DNA of 64,000 nt from assembly GCF_025685565.1 (NCBI RefSeq), contig NZ_JAGSYE010000001.1, positions 248,001-312,000 on the forward strand. Reading direction: 5' to 3'. The position numbers and the translations under genes are program-made. Under the pieces are notes generated by a model that saw only the letters and a program-made list of their open reading frames with translations, was not told the DNA's origin and did not search any database. This stretch comes from Granulicella aggregans. GTDB lineage: Bacteria; Acidobacteriota; Terriglobia; Terriglobales; Acidobacteriaceae. Position 1 is the stretch's first letter; every line of letters starts with the position of its first letter. Positions 24,657 through 33,550 of the stretch are shown here, piece by piece.

Positions 24657-25502
24657 CTACGCTCTGCCGCGGGCCAGACGCAGCGAACCAGCCGCCATCA
24701 ACATACCGAGAGACGACAGAGCCAGCAGGGGCAGATCACTGCCCGTCTGCGGAAGGCTGCTGGCTACCGGCTTTGTCTTCACCTTCGAGACACGCGCTGG
24801 ACCCGAAGCATCAGAGACCGGAGGAGCCGGTCGCGGACTGGCAGCGCGAACTGGCGAAAGCTCTTCTGGCGGTTCGTTCCGCGCAATCTGCGTCGTCGCT
24901 GATTCGACCGGAGCGACAAAGCGCTTCGCCTCGATCGCCGGGGTCTCGTTCTTCGGCCCGACGCGCGTTGCTTCCAACATCCAGAGCGTGACCACCTCAC
25001 GATCCTCCGGCGTGAGCTTCGGATCGGGCTTCCGGCCCTCCGACTCAGGATCAATCGCCGGAACGCTGTAGGTGTTCAGCTTTGCGATGGCGACAGCCTC
25101 GTCCTTGGGGTAGACGAACTCAAGAGTGTTCCCGCCGGGAAAAGAGAATCCGCGAATCGCCGCCGAACCCTTCGGGGCGGAGGTCCACAGGATCGGCCCT
25201 TGATGATGGAGAGCCACAAAGGGATCGAACTCGGGATTGTGGAGGCCGATGAAGGTTGCCAATGCCCGGCCTGAACTATCATCGACACGCAGGATGTAAC
25301 GGTCCTTCAAGTGGTCGAGGATTCTGATCGAATAGTTTCCCGGATCGAGGACGTGACCTGGAACCGTCGTCTTGGCGTCCAGATAGAGAGGCGCCGAAAC
25401 CAGGACGTAGCTGGGCTTCTGCGCTGCAGCGGAGGGGATGGAACAGAGTACCGGGGCTAACGTAAGTGACGTTGCCAGTACGGAACGATAGAGAATTTTC
25501 AT
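24657..25502 (-). CDS. Exported protein with LPQTG sorting signal, sortase substrate
   Basis: 281 residues. The start is ATG 25502, preceded by a strong AGGAG. A longer open frame exists upstream without a ribosome-binding site. Signal peptide at 1-30 (MKILYRSVLATSLTLAPVL), then a beta-rich domain (about 30-200: HVLDPGNYSIRILDHLKDRY, then GPILWTSAPKGSAAIRGFSF). A proline-rich spacer with APPVSDASGPARVSK follows. The C-terminus is a textbook cell-wall sorting signal: LPQTG at 250-254, a hydrophobic stretch, and RLARGRA. It is cotranscribed with the sortase. Cleavage between T and G and transfer to an unknown acceptor is inferred. Confidence 0.85.
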   Translation of the reverse strand: MKILYRSVLATSLTLAPVLCSIPSAAAQKPSYVLVSAPLYLDAKTTVPGHVLDPGNYSIRILDHLKDRYILRVDDSSGRALATFIGLHNPEFDPFVALHHQGPILWTSAPKGSAAIRGFSFPGGNTLEFVYPKDEAVAIAKLNTYSVPAIDPESEGRKPDPKLTPEDREVVTLWMLEATRVGPKNETPAIEAKRFVAPVESATTQIARNEPPEELSPVRAASPRPAPPVSDASGPARVSKVKTKPVASSLPQTGSDLPLLALSSLGMLMAAGSLRLARGRA

Positions 25503-25661
25503 GGGCGACTCCTGGCACAAGCGGACAAGGTCTCCTTGGAAGCTTGCTCCGGATACCCACATGCCTTGGAGGATCGGATGCCGATTCGGCAACAGGAGTT
25601 AGCGCTGTTGCCTAAGACCGACAGCTGCGGAGTAGCGTACGACGCTTTAAGCAGCAGGCGT

Positions 25662-27125
25662 TCAAGCTCTTATCGGGATGACTCGTTGCTCGGAGTCCGC
25701 CCCATGCACCCGGTTGCGACCCGCTGACTTCGCCTGGTAGAGAGCGGCATCGGCGATCTCCAGCAGCCGGGACTCGTCCTCGCCATGGGCCGGGGTCAAT
25801 GCGGCACAACCGAGCGAGACCGTCACCTGCTCCCCTTCGGCGGCGCGATGCGGAATCGCCAGGTCGAGTACCGCAAGCCGCATCTGCTCCGCGATGTGCA
25901 TCGCTCCTTCGAGGTCGGTATGCGGCAGCAGAAGCGCAAACTCCTCACCCCCAAAGCGGGCGAGATGGTCCTGACCCCGCTGGACCTTTGCCTGTAGCGC
26001 AGCAGCGACAGCCTGCAGACAGCGATCGCCGGCGTGGTGGCCATAGATATCGTTAAATTGCTTGAAGTGGTCGATGTCGATCATCACCAGCGCAAGCGGC
26101 GTCTGCACGCGAATCGCGCGGCCCCACTCCTGCGAGAATCGCTCGTCGAGCGAACGGCGGTTCGCAATTCCGGTCAGGCCATCGAGCGAAGCCAGCAGCA
26201 GGAGTTGCGCGTTGCGATCGACGAGCTCCGCGGCCATGCGCCGCCGCTCCAGGGTCATGATGGAGGCGGGAAAGAGCGCCACCAGATGGAAGCCCAGGAA
26301 TAACTGGAAGGCGACATCGCGGGTCACGGGAAGGCCAGCCGGCCATCTGCCGAACGGCCCCATCGCATTCGTCGTCAGATAGACAGAGAGGAACGCGATC
26401 GCGGCGACGGCCAGCGCTGACCCGGAGAAGCCGAGGAGGGAGTCGACCAGCAGCAGCGTCGGATACAAGAGAAACAGCAGCGGATACTGGCTGACCGAGA
26501 AGACGACTCCGGCAGTGGCAAAGGCCATGCCGAGGACAACCAGCGTACGCCACACCGTCCTGACGCGGAAGAGCGCCAACATCTCCTGCGAACGGATAGA
26601 GAGCGCCAGCGGCATGATGGCCGCGATGCCGATGGCATCGGCGGTGGCCCAATCATCGAGCGCGGAGAAGAAGGCCTGGCCCTTCGTGATCTTGAAGTAG
26701 ACAGCGGCCATGACGCCCGAGAACAGCGGTCCCACCACCAGCGCGCAGACGAAACGGATGAAGATTCGCGGCTTCCGCAACCACTCTTCGAGGGTGGTGA
26801 AGCGGGGCAGGAACCATGCGCTGACGACAACCTCGATGAGCGAGAACACCCGCTGCCAGATCGTGGAACCGAGGGTATTGTCGTCGAGAAACTCCCCCAG
26901 ACCAATCCCCAACTCGATGCCAATCAGCATCGGCAGCCACTCCGACTTCGGACGGCAGATCAGCAGCGCGATGGTGATGCCGTTGAGCGGCCAGAGGATC
27001 GTCCACCCGGCGCTGAAGGCGAAGAGATTCAGCGACGTGTCGGCGATGAAGTAGATGAGGAAGAATGCGAACGCGAGTATCGCCGCCGTGCGAAAGGAGA
27101 CGCGAGTTGGAGCGGCAACGGACAA
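25662..27125 (-). CDS. Diguanylate cyclase with MASE1 membrane sensor
   Basis: 487 residues. The N-terminal half (about 1-290) has eight or so TM helices of MASE1 type (LNLFAFSAGWTILWPLNGIT, then FLDDNTLGSTIWQRVFSLIE). The C-terminal GGDEF domain (about 315-480) has DGLTGIANRRSLDERF, the active loop RFGGEEFALLLP (GGEEF, 392-396), and the inhibitory site RGQD (383-386) exactly five residues before it. It should therefore make cyclic di-GMP and be product-inhibited. No EAL domain is attached. The ligand sensed by the MASE1 domain is unknown. Monocistronic. Confidence 0.92.
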   Translation of the reverse strand: MSVAAPTRVSFRTAAILAFAFFLIYFIADTSLNLFAFSAGWTILWPLNGITIALLICRPKSEWLPMLIGIELGIGLGEFLDDNTLGSTIWQRVFSLIEVVVSAWFLPRFTTLEEWLRKPRIFIRFVCALVVGPLFSGVMAAVYFKITKGQAFFSALDDWATADAIGIAAIMPLALSIRSQEMLALFRVRTVWRTLVVLGMAFATAGVVFSVSQYPLLFLLYPTLLLVDSLLGFSGSALAVAAIAFLSVYLTTNAMGPFGRWPAGLPVTRDVAFQLFLGFHLVALFPASIMTLERRRMAAELVDRNAQLLLLASLDGLTGIANRRSLDERFSQEWGRAIRVQTPLALVMIDIDHFKQFNDIYGHHAGDRCLQAVAAALQAKVQRGQDHLARFGGEEFALLLPHTDLEGAMHIAEQMRLAVLDLAIPHRAAEGEQVTVSLGCAALTPAHGEDESRLLEIADAALYQAKSAGRNRVHGADSEQRVIPIRA

Positions 27126-27272
27126 TGGCCCTCTGTCTCCTAACGCACACAGCTGCGCTGAGTATCGCTCACGCGCCGCAGAATGGCTATGGCACCTTTG
27201 GGGAGAGCTGGATTTCAGTGATGCGCCATTCTACCGTAGACTGACGGGCGCTAACTCCGGCAAGCGAGAGAC

Positions 27273-28631
27273 TTAAGCGACGCTTACAGACTCGCTTAGC
27301 TCTGACGAGCTCTCACGGAGGTGAGGCGCGACGCCAAAGATGCCGATGGTTACGAGGATTACGATCACCGGCTCAATCGGCTGGCGGTAGTCCATCGAGG
27401 CGTGGGTGAGGTAGTAGGTCACCGGGAAGCACGCGATGAGAGCAAGAAGCGGAAGTGCCGCTTCCCTGCGTTGTGTCCAAAGACGGCGTGCACCGCGCAG
27501 CATCATCACCGTAACCCCCGTGCAGAAGAAGAAGTTGGGAAGGTCCAGCGGTTCCAGCCGCAGATAGGACGGGCTGAAGCTCCAGAATCCCGTCCAGTAG
27601 CGAACAAAGCGGCGGACCGTCGCCACGGCAAACCATAGCGGGTGATGGCTGACGAACTCCGCCGCAAGCCAGTGCTTCTTCTCAAGGTACTGGATCTCAC
27701 CCAGCCGCTGGTATTCGCTCATCTCCACAGGATTGCTGGCGGGGTGCGCCCAGCGGACGTTGGACTCGAAGCTGTCGCCCGAGTTTCCCGCGTAGAACTC
27801 CAGCCAGAAGTTGTCGCGGATCGGAACCACGGTGCCCATCGTTCGCGAGACATGGACCGCCCAGGGAGCGAGGACGGCGAAGAGCGCCGCCAATGCAAGC
27901 AGGGTCTTCGCGCGCCAGGGCAGAGCCGCTTTGTGACGTTTCCAGATGGCGAGAAGCAGCAGAACGGGCAGCACCGAGAGAATGGCCGGGTTTACCAGCG
28001 CGGTAAGGCCATAGACCGCTCCGAAGGCGAGCCAGATCGACGTCCGATGGATCGCGTGGAGGCGGAGCAGGATCGCCAGACAGGAGGTAAAGAGCAGCGC
28101 CGTCAGCGACCACTCCCACACTACCGTCGAGTAATAGATGGAGAACGGATAGACGACCCACGCCCAGGCAGCATAGCCAGCGACTCGGCTGGAAGCTGCG
28201 GACTTCGCAATGAAGTAGATGGGGATGCAGGTGAGCGCGGAGAAGAGGCTGTCGAGCGAGAGGATGACCACGCCCGCATGCAGCGAGTAGATACCGAAGA
28301 TCCGGAAGATGCCTGCAAGGAGATAAGGAAAGACGGGCGGAACAAGCGCTGTCGGTCCGGTAGCCGGCCAGAAAGGTGAGCTGAAGCCATGGCCATTTGC
28401 GATCGAGCCGGCGACCCAGCCAAGCTCCCAGCCGAAGCTACCGAAGTGCGGGCAGGAGGTGGGAAGGCTGCGGTAGACCAGCAGCACCACAATCATGCGG
28501 ATAAAGAACGCAGCCGACACGGCGCGAAGCAGCAGAGCGGTGGAAGACCCGGGATCAAGTTGGCGAGCGAGAAGGCGAACGAAGGGAGATTTCGGACGGG
28601 GTCTGATGCTCTGAAGTTCTAATACCGGCAA
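27273..28631 (-). CDS. Polytopic membrane glycosyltransferase-like protein (GT39/ArnT type)
   Basis: About 452 residues with ten or more TM helices. After the first helix (about 28-50) comes GWELGWVAGSIANGHGFSSP, the periplasmic loop that carries catalytic acidic residues in GT-C fold enzymes using polyprenyl-phosphate sugars. Further features are YLLAGIFRIFGIYSLHAGV and RDNFWLEFYAGNSGDSFESN. The start is uncertain. TTG 28631 has AAGGA seven bases upstream and is preferred; the frame stays open to 28736. Family placement is by topology and loop pattern only. A lipid-linked sugar transfer role is plausible but the substrate is unknown. Confidence 0.65.
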   Translation of the reverse strand: MPVLELQSIRPRPKSPFVRLLARQLDPGSSTALLLRAVSAAFFIRMIVVLLVYRSLPTSCPHFGSFGWELGWVAGSIANGHGFSSPFWPATGPTALVPPVFPYLLAGIFRIFGIYSLHAGVVILSLDSLFSALTCIPIYFIAKSAASSRVAGYAAWAWVVYPFSIYYSTVVWEWSLTALLFTSCLAILLRLHAIHRTSIWLAFGAVYGLTALVNPAILSVLPVLLLLAIWKRHKAALPWRAKTLLALAALFAVLAPWAVHVSRTMGTVVPIRDNFWLEFYAGNSGDSFESNVRWAHPASNPVEMSEYQRLGEIQYLEKKHWLAAEFVSHHPLWFAVATVRRFVRYWTGFWSFSPSYLRLEPLDLPNFFFCTGVTVMMLRGARRLWTQRREAALPLLALIACFPVTYYLTHASMDYRQPIEPVIVILVTIGIFGVAPHLRESSSELSESVSVA

Positions 28632-28778
28632 ACGGAGTCCTTGGATGGATTCGGGTGGAAAGCCCGTGTCAGCGGCCCGGTAAAAGGCATTCTCTGTGCT
28701 GATGTTACTGAAGTGTAAGACGTTCCACCAGAGCAATAGGGATGCACGCCAGTCTCACTTTGCCGGGTTTGCGCTTCA

Positions 28779-29150
28779 CTAAAAAGTCACGGGATGATTG
28801 TAGGTGTAGACCCAGCAGGCGATCTCCGTGCCCGCGTCCGGACCGCTTTGAAGAGTTGCGAGGACTCGCTGACGGAGGAAGAGGCTGTTCGCGGGGTCGG
28901 AGCGGCGGAAGTCTTCGTAGTCGTCGAGGCGGGCCAGGATGGAGGGGTCGTCGGGCAGGATGAAGAGCTCTCCGGCGACAATGTCGGCGGGATCATCGCT
29001 GAGGACGACACCGGGGTAGGGGCCGAGGTCGTAGAGCCGGGCATGAATGGTGGCTCTGCCTCGAGGCTTCAGCAGGCGCGCGGTCGAGGAGATGGCGGCC
29101 GGAGCGCGGTCGGGGTGGAGGGTGCCGTAGATGAAGAGGAGGTCGGGCAT
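28779..29150 (-). CDS. Gamma-glutamylcyclotransferase-like (AIG2/BtrG fold) protein
   Basis: 123 residues. The N-terminus LLFIYGTLHPDRAP matches the substrate-binding YGTL motif of the cyclotransferase superfamily. The catalytic-acid position follows in DYEDF within ILARLDDYEDFRR, and the final strand reads EIACWVYTY. Members cleave gamma-glutamyl amines or peptides to give 5-oxoproline, but many small members have no known substrate. It sits 40 bases after the STAS gene on the same strand, so possibly cotranscribed. Confidence 0.8.
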   Translation of the reverse strand: MPDLLFIYGTLHPDRAPAAISSTARLLKPRGRATIHARLYDLGPYPGVVLSDDPADIVAGELFILPDDPSILARLDDYEDFRRSDPANSLFLRQRVLATLQSGPDAGTEIACWVYTYNHPVTF

Positions 29151-29190
29151 GGGGCCAGACCTCTATCTTGCACCCTTCGGTCCTCTTGAT

Positions 29191-29541
29191 CTAGGCGACG
29201 GTGATGCCGTGCTCTTCCGCAGAAGCCAGGGTCGCGAGCAGGTTGGTGAGCGTCAGCAGGTTCTTCACCTGTTTGCCGAGATGCAGCAGCTTCAACTCGC
29301 AGCCTGCGCCCCTGGCGTGGACGTAGAGGCGGACGAGGGTGCCAAGGCCCATGCTGTCGACGTAGGTGAGGTCTTTGAGGTCGAGGGTGAGTAGCTGGCA
29401 GGAGGAGGCGACCTCTTTCAGGTCGGCGTAAAACTCGTCGGTGAGGCCGGCTGTGAGGCGGCCGTGGCACTTGACGAAGGCGACTCCAGGCTCACGAACG
29501 ATCTCGTAGGTGAGCGGCTTGGTGGGTACTTCTTCGGGCAT
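29191..29541 (-). CDS. STAS-domain anti-sigma-factor antagonist
   Basis: 116 residues from ATG 29541 (GGAG six bases upstream). A single STAS domain: VAFVKCHGRLTAGLTDEFYA, then LLTLDLKDLTYVDSMGLGTL, where the Ser in DSMGLG is the site phosphorylated by partner kinases in SpoIIAA/RsbV relatives. Such proteins bind and titrate anti-sigma kinases in partner-switching modules. No RsbW-type kinase is adjacent. The PP2C phosphatase at the right end of the window could act in such a pathway, but there is no direct link. Frame remains open upstream to 29610 without a ribosome-binding site. Confidence 0.88.
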   Translation of the reverse strand: MPEEVPTKPLTYEIVREPGVAFVKCHGRLTAGLTDEFYADLKEVASSCQLLTLDLKDLTYVDSMGLGTLVRLYVHARGAGCELKLLHLGKQVKNLLTLTNLLATLASAEEHGITVA

Positions 29542-29617
29542 CGATGGCTCCGTGAGGAAGAATGCGTTCGTAGAGACGATACTTGAAAGCGCCTGATCGC
29601 GCGAATACATTCATGAT

Positions 29618-29871
29618 GTGGGTTCGAAGACGTTTGCCGGGGTTTGGTTCGCCGCGTACTCGCATGACCACCGCCTCCGCATGTGCATGGACAATATGCG
29701 GGTGTTCGCGTGGTGGTCGATCTGCTGACGAATGGGGACGTGCGGCAATCTTCGCGATGGAATGCGGTGACACCGCCCAACGCGAAACGGAGCGACGTGC
29801 GGCATATCCTGGCTGTAGCGGCTGGGCATTACGATGATCTGATGGCACTGTGGAGGACGACGCATGGCTGA
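29618..29871 (+). pseudogene. DUF4160-like gene with an internal frameshift
   Basis: Two frames together give one DUF4160-like protein. The first, from GTG 29618, reads VGSKTFAGVWFAAYSHDH. The second resumes at about 29671 as PPPHVHGQYAGVRVVVDLL and ends with HYDDLMALWRTTHG. The hallmark DH-PPPHVH motif is split exactly at the junction near 29669-29673, and one extra base there would restore it. Upstream of the junction the second frame has a stop (29665-29667). The end overlaps the DUF2442 gene (ATGGCTGA). Either a recent one-base deletion, a sequencing error, or a recoding site; no slippery heptamer is evident. Confidence 0.6.
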
Positions 29872-30190
29872 TTTAACAACCGACGAAGAGATCGACGCGG
29901 CGCTGGAGCGGGCGAAGGCGTTTGAGAGCTTTCCGCGCATCGTCGAGGCGGTGTATCGGCCTGAGCCGGGGCTTGAGTTCCTGATGCTGCGGCTAAGCGA
30001 TGGGCGTCGGCTGCTGATTCCGCGCGAGGAGCTTGGGGAGTTGAAGGATGCCACGCCGGAACAGGCTGTCGATCTGACGATTGGGCTGCACGGGGTAGAT
30101 ATCTGGTGGCCGCAGCTGGATGACGGGCTTTATCTGCGGGATTTTCTGGAGTATCGGTGGGGTAAGGGGCAGCGTGGGGTCGCTGCGTAG
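29864..30190 (+). CDS. DUF2442-domain protein
   Basis: 108 residues. The DUF2442 pattern is visible from about residue 20: IVEAVYRPEPGLEFLMLRLS, then DGRRLLIPREELGELKDATP, then the conserved end GVDIWWPQLDDGLYLRDFLE. A charged helix (TTDEEIDAALERAKAF) precedes it. DUF2442 proteins are often encoded next to DUF4160 proteins in small two-gene modules resembling toxin-antitoxin or DNA-binding pairs, as here. Function is not established. The start overlaps the end of the DUF4160 frame. Confidence 0.75.
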   Translation: MADLTTDEEIDAALERAKAFESFPRIVEAVYRPEPGLEFLMLRLSDGRRLLIPREELGELKDATPEQAVDLTIGLHGVDIWWPQLDDGLYLRDFLEYRWGKGQRGVAA

Positions 30191-30323
30191 GCCGAAGATT
30201 TCGGCTTTGAAGCACTACAAGCTGGAAGGGTTTTCGGTGGAGCGGTGGAAGGAAGATTTGAGACTGCGGCGGAGGTGGATTGATCAGAGAAGATGCCCCG
30301 GCGAGTAGACTATCTGTCGCGAA

Positions 30324-31412
30324 TTAGCTACCACGAGGGCCTTTCCATGTGTATCCGTCGGGATAGGAGCCTGGGCAAAATGGAGTCTCAAGAGGAACAA
30401 GAGGGCGCTTATGCTTCTCTGGCTTTTCGAAGTAGCCTTTGTCGAAGAGCAAGGTGGGGTCAAGCTCTAAGGCGGGATCAAAGAAGTTATTCGGAATATT
30501 GTGAACAAGCCTAAATCGTTCAATCAGATTCAGGTTCCACCAAGGAGATCCCATCGGGGTTAGACTGTTCAACAAGAGCAGAGCCTGCTCATGGGTGGAA
30601 AGCTGTGCTCGTATAGTACTCATGTGTTGTTGAGCGGCGAAGTCAGAAGGTGCATTAGCCTCCACAAAACGAACCATTTGAAAGAGGTGGCGGTAATAGT
30701 GCCCTAGCCTTGATTGATGACCCTCAAATGGGAGGTAGGAAAGTTTTTTCTCTTCCCTCACTTCTTCTTTCAGCCCTTGGGAGTTGAGCGCCTTCTCAAG
30801 GATATCCACGAATGTGCCCCTGAACCCATCGAGCGACCTGCGGAGCATTCGGGAAGAGTTTGGACCGACACCATAGAACATGCATAAGAAAGAAATTTCT
30901 ATAAGTTGGCGTTGGGTTAGCTCCTCAGCATTCACCTGTGCTTCATATCTAATGATATTCAGTATCCATCGCCATTCCCGGATCATTAGAACGAAAACCT
31001 TTCGTCCCTTCACTTCTTTAACTTCGGTCTCATCTACATTGTCTCTGTGAAGTTGTAAAAGTTGGAAGAAACGATTTTCGAACCGCTCCCTTTTAGCACG
31101 TGCATATTCAGTCCGAAATGTTGCGATCAAGAAACAGATGCCAATCAAAGAGATGAGCTGGCCGATATAACCGCCGATGAAATCCCCGAAAACTCCCATC
31201 GTTGCAGCGTCTAAGCTGCCGCTTCTGTATGGCGGCAATAGCATCGCGCAATGGATAAGGAGAAAACCTACTATGCCTCCGATTATTTCCCACCTATAGC
31301 TCAAGCGTGGCTCGAGGCTTGGCTTAGCTTCTGCTACGAAACCGTCTTTGCTATAGGTTTGAGGCACTCTATCCTTCAATGGGCTCACTTGAGAAGTGGA
31401 TTTGCTCGCCAC
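30324..31412 (-). CDS. AbiC-like putative phage abortive-infection membrane protein
   Basis: 362 residues. Two TM helices close to the N-terminus (about 43-62 and 78-100) are followed by a helical cytoplasmic domain. That domain has the pattern of the putative abortive-infection family putAbiC: ENRFFQLLQLHRDNVDETEV with GRKVFVLMIREW, then HQSRLGHYYRHLFQMVRFVE, then RAQLSTHEQALLLLNSL. Members are encoded in defence islands. The gene is visibly more AT-rich than its neighbours, which suggests transfer. It lies just downstream of glmS on the same strand. The start is probably GTG 31412, with a poor ribosome-binding site. Phage-defence activity is inferred from family. Confidence 0.75.
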   Translation of the reverse strand: MASKSTSQVSPLKDRVPQTYSKDGFVAEAKPSLEPRLSYRWEIIGGIVGFLLIHCAMLLPPYRSGSLDAATMGVFGDFIGGYIGQLISLIGICFLIATFRTEYARAKRERFENRFFQLLQLHRDNVDETEVKEVKGRKVFVLMIREWRWILNIIRYEAQVNAEELTQRQLIEISFLCMFYGVGPNSSRMLRRSLDGFRGTFVDILEKALNSQGLKEEVREEKKLSYLPFEGHQSRLGHYYRHLFQMVRFVEANAPSDFAAQQHMSTIRAQLSTHEQALLLLNSLTPMGSPWWNLNLIERFRLVHNIPNNFFDPALELDPTLLFDKGYFEKPEKHKRPLVPLETPFCPGSYPDGYTWKGPRGS

Positions 31413-31527
31413 TACACACTCTTTGCCATCTTGCCATCCAACATTAACAGAGCGAAGGCTAGATCTTCAATAAGTCACGGACCTGCAAATTATTTATAGT
31501 CGCTAGCCTAGCCAAAACTCGCAAATC

Positions 31528-33474
31528 TTATTCCACCGTCACGCTTTTCGCCAAATTCCTTGGCTGGTCCACGTCACATCCGCGCCTTACGGCGATGTGG
31601 TAGGCGAGGAGTTGGAGGGGGACGACTTCGAGGACCGGAAGCAATAGCTCCGGGGCCTGGGGGATGTAGATAACGTGTTCGACCAGTTGGGCGATGTGCT
31701 CGTCGCCCTCGATGGCGATGGCGATCACGCGGCCGGAGCGGGCGGTGACCTCCTGGATGTTCGAGAGGGTCTTTTCGTACTTCAGGACGGACGAGGCGTC
31801 GTTGGGGTCTTGCGTGGCTATACAAACGCACGGTAAGGTCTCGTCGATGAGGGCGTTGGGGCCGTGCTTCATCTCGCCCGCCGGGTAGCCTTCGGCGTGG
31901 ATGTAGGAGATCTCCTTGAGCTTGAGGGCGCCTTCGAGGGCGATGGGGTAGTGGATGCCGCGGCCGAGGAAGAGGAAGTCGCGGGCGGTGCTGAAGGACT
32001 TCGCTAATTGGCAGCATTGGTCGTCGACAGAGCGCAGGATCTCTTCGATCTTGCCGGGGACTTTCGAGAGCTCGGTGACGAGGTGGATGGACTCTTCCTG
32101 GGTGATGGTGCCGCGAAGCTGGGCCAAGTAGAGGGCGAAGACGAAGAGGGCGGTGAGCTGGGCGGTGAAGGCCTTGGTGGAGGCGACGCCGATCTCCGGG
32201 CCGGCGTTGGTGGTGATGGTGCCCTGAGCTTCGCGAGTGACGGCGGCGCCGACGACGTTGCAGATGGCGAGGGTCTTCGAACCTTTGGCGATGAGTTCGC
32301 GCTGGGCGGCGATGGTGTCGGCGGTCTCGCCGGACTGGGTGATGAGGAGGCCGATGGCGCGGGGGTCGGCGATGGGGTCGCGGTAGCGGTACTCGCTGGC
32401 GTAGTCGACCTCGACGGGGAGGCGGGCGAGGCGCTCGATCATGAATTTGCCGGCGAGCCCCGCATGCCATGAAGTCCCGCAGGCGGCGATGGTGATCTGG
32501 CTGGCGGTGCGGAAGTCTTCGGGGGTGATCTGCATTTCCTGGAGGAAGACCTGGCCGGTGTCGAGCGAGACGCGGCCCAGGGTGGTGTCGCGGATGGCGC
32601 GGGGCTGCTCGTTGATCTCCTTGAGCATGAAGTGCTTGTAGCCGGCCTTCTCGGCCTGGATGGGGTCCCACAGGATGCGCTGCGGTTTCAGGGGGAGCGG
32701 GTCGCCGTCGAAATTGGTGAGTTCGACTCCGTTGGTGGTGAGGATGGCGACCTCGTTGTCGGCAAGGAAGTGGATGTTGCGGGTGTGGTGGAGGATGCCG
32801 GGGACGTCGGAGGCGAGGAAGAACTCGCCGTCTCCGAGGCCGATGACGGCGGGCGGGCCCATGCGGGCGGCGACGAGCTTGTTGGGCTCGTTGGCGGAGA
32901 GGACGCCGATGGCGAAGGCCCCGGTGATGCGCTTGACGGCGCGGCGGACGGCCTCTTCGAGCGGGATGGCGCTGGGGTTGGGGGCGTGGACGACGGCTTC
33001 GGCGATGTCGGCGCGGTGGGTGCGTTCGCCGGGCTTGAGGCTGATGCCGCTGGCGAGCTCGATCTCGTCTTCGATGAGGTGGGCGATGATCTCGGTATCG
33101 GTCTCGGAGAAGAACTTGTGGCCCTTGGCGATGAGGGCCTGCTTCAGCGTCAGGTAGTTTTCTACGATGCCGTTGTGGACCACCACAAGCGTTCCGGAGC
33201 CGTCGCGGTGGGGGTGGGCATTTTCTTCCGTAGGACGACCGTGGGTGGCCCAGCGAGTGTGGCCGATGCCGAAGGTGCCGTCCACCGGCGATTGCGCGAT
33301 GACGGCTTCCAGGTTGCGAAGCTTGCCGGGGGCGCGGCGGAGTTCGAGGCCGTTGGGGCCTCCAGCGACGGCGATGCCGGCGGAGTCGTAGCCGCGGTAT
33401 TCTAGCCGGCGAAGGCCTTCAATGATGGTGGGGACGACTGACTTGGGGCCGATGTAACCTACGATTCCGCACAT
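31528..33474 (-). CDS. glmS: Glutamine--fructose-6-phosphate aminotransferase (isomerizing)
   Basis: 648 residues. Makes glucosamine-6-phosphate, the first step toward UDP-GlcNAc for peptidoglycan and LPS. ATG 33474 is chosen because the mature protein must begin with Cys2 (MCGIVGYIG), the N-terminal nucleophile of the glutaminase domain (2-240). Two SIS isomerase domains follow ([20 protein letters not shown] and [20 protein letters not shown]). The C-terminus [20 protein letters not shown] is the segment recognised by TnsD for Tn7 insertion. The enzyme is about 40 residues longer than E. coli GlmS; most of this is an insert at about 140-170 ([20 protein letters not shown]). Confidence 0.97.
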   Translation of the reverse strand: MCGIVGYIGPKSVVPTIIEGLRRLEYRGYDSAGIAVAGGPNGLELRRAPGKLRNLEAVIAQSPVDGTFGIGHTRWATHGRPTEENAHPHRDGSGTLVVVHNGIVENYLTLKQALIAKGHKFFSETDTEIIAHLIEDEIELASGISLKPGERTHRADIAEAVVHAPNPSAIPLEEAVRRAVKRITGAFAIGVLSANEPNKLVAARMGPPAVIGLGDGEFFLASDVPGILHHTRNIHFLADNEVAILTTNGVELTNFDGDPLPLKPQRILWDPIQAEKAGYKHFMLKEINEQPRAIRDTTLGRVSLDTGQVFLQEMQITPEDFRTASQITIAACGTSWHAGLAGKFMIERLARLPVEVDYASEYRYRDPIADPRAIGLLITQSGETADTIAAQRELIAKGSKTLAICNVVGAAVTREAQGTITTNAGPEIGVASTKAFTAQLTALFVFALYLAQLRGTITQEESIHLVTELSKVPGKIEEILRSVDDQCCQLAKSFSTARDFLFLGRGIHYPIALEGALKLKEISYIHAEGYPAGEMKHGPNALIDETLPCVCIATQDPNDASSVLKYEKTLSNIQEVTARSGRVIAIAIEGDEHIAQLVEHVIYIPQAPELLLPVLEVVPLQLLAYHIAVRRGCDVDQPRNLAKSVTVE

Positions 33475-33550
33475 AGAGACAGGGTATAGGGAATAGGGAG
33501 AAGGGAGAAGGGGTGGTCCGTCGCCGCATCTAACGGGGGGTGAGGGTCGA

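Noticed and set aside
29583..29837. Uninterrupted 84-codon frame across the DUF4160 region
   Set aside because: It has no recognisable motif, while the two other frames together give a DUF4160-like protein with the PPPHVH motif.
30200..31530. Intact Tn7-like transposon downstream of glmS
   Set aside because: No tnsABCD-type genes or terminal repeats could be seen; only the location and composition suggest past insertion.
32632..33405. 257-codon open frame antisense to glmS
   Set aside because: glmS is beyond doubt and the antisense product is low-complexity.
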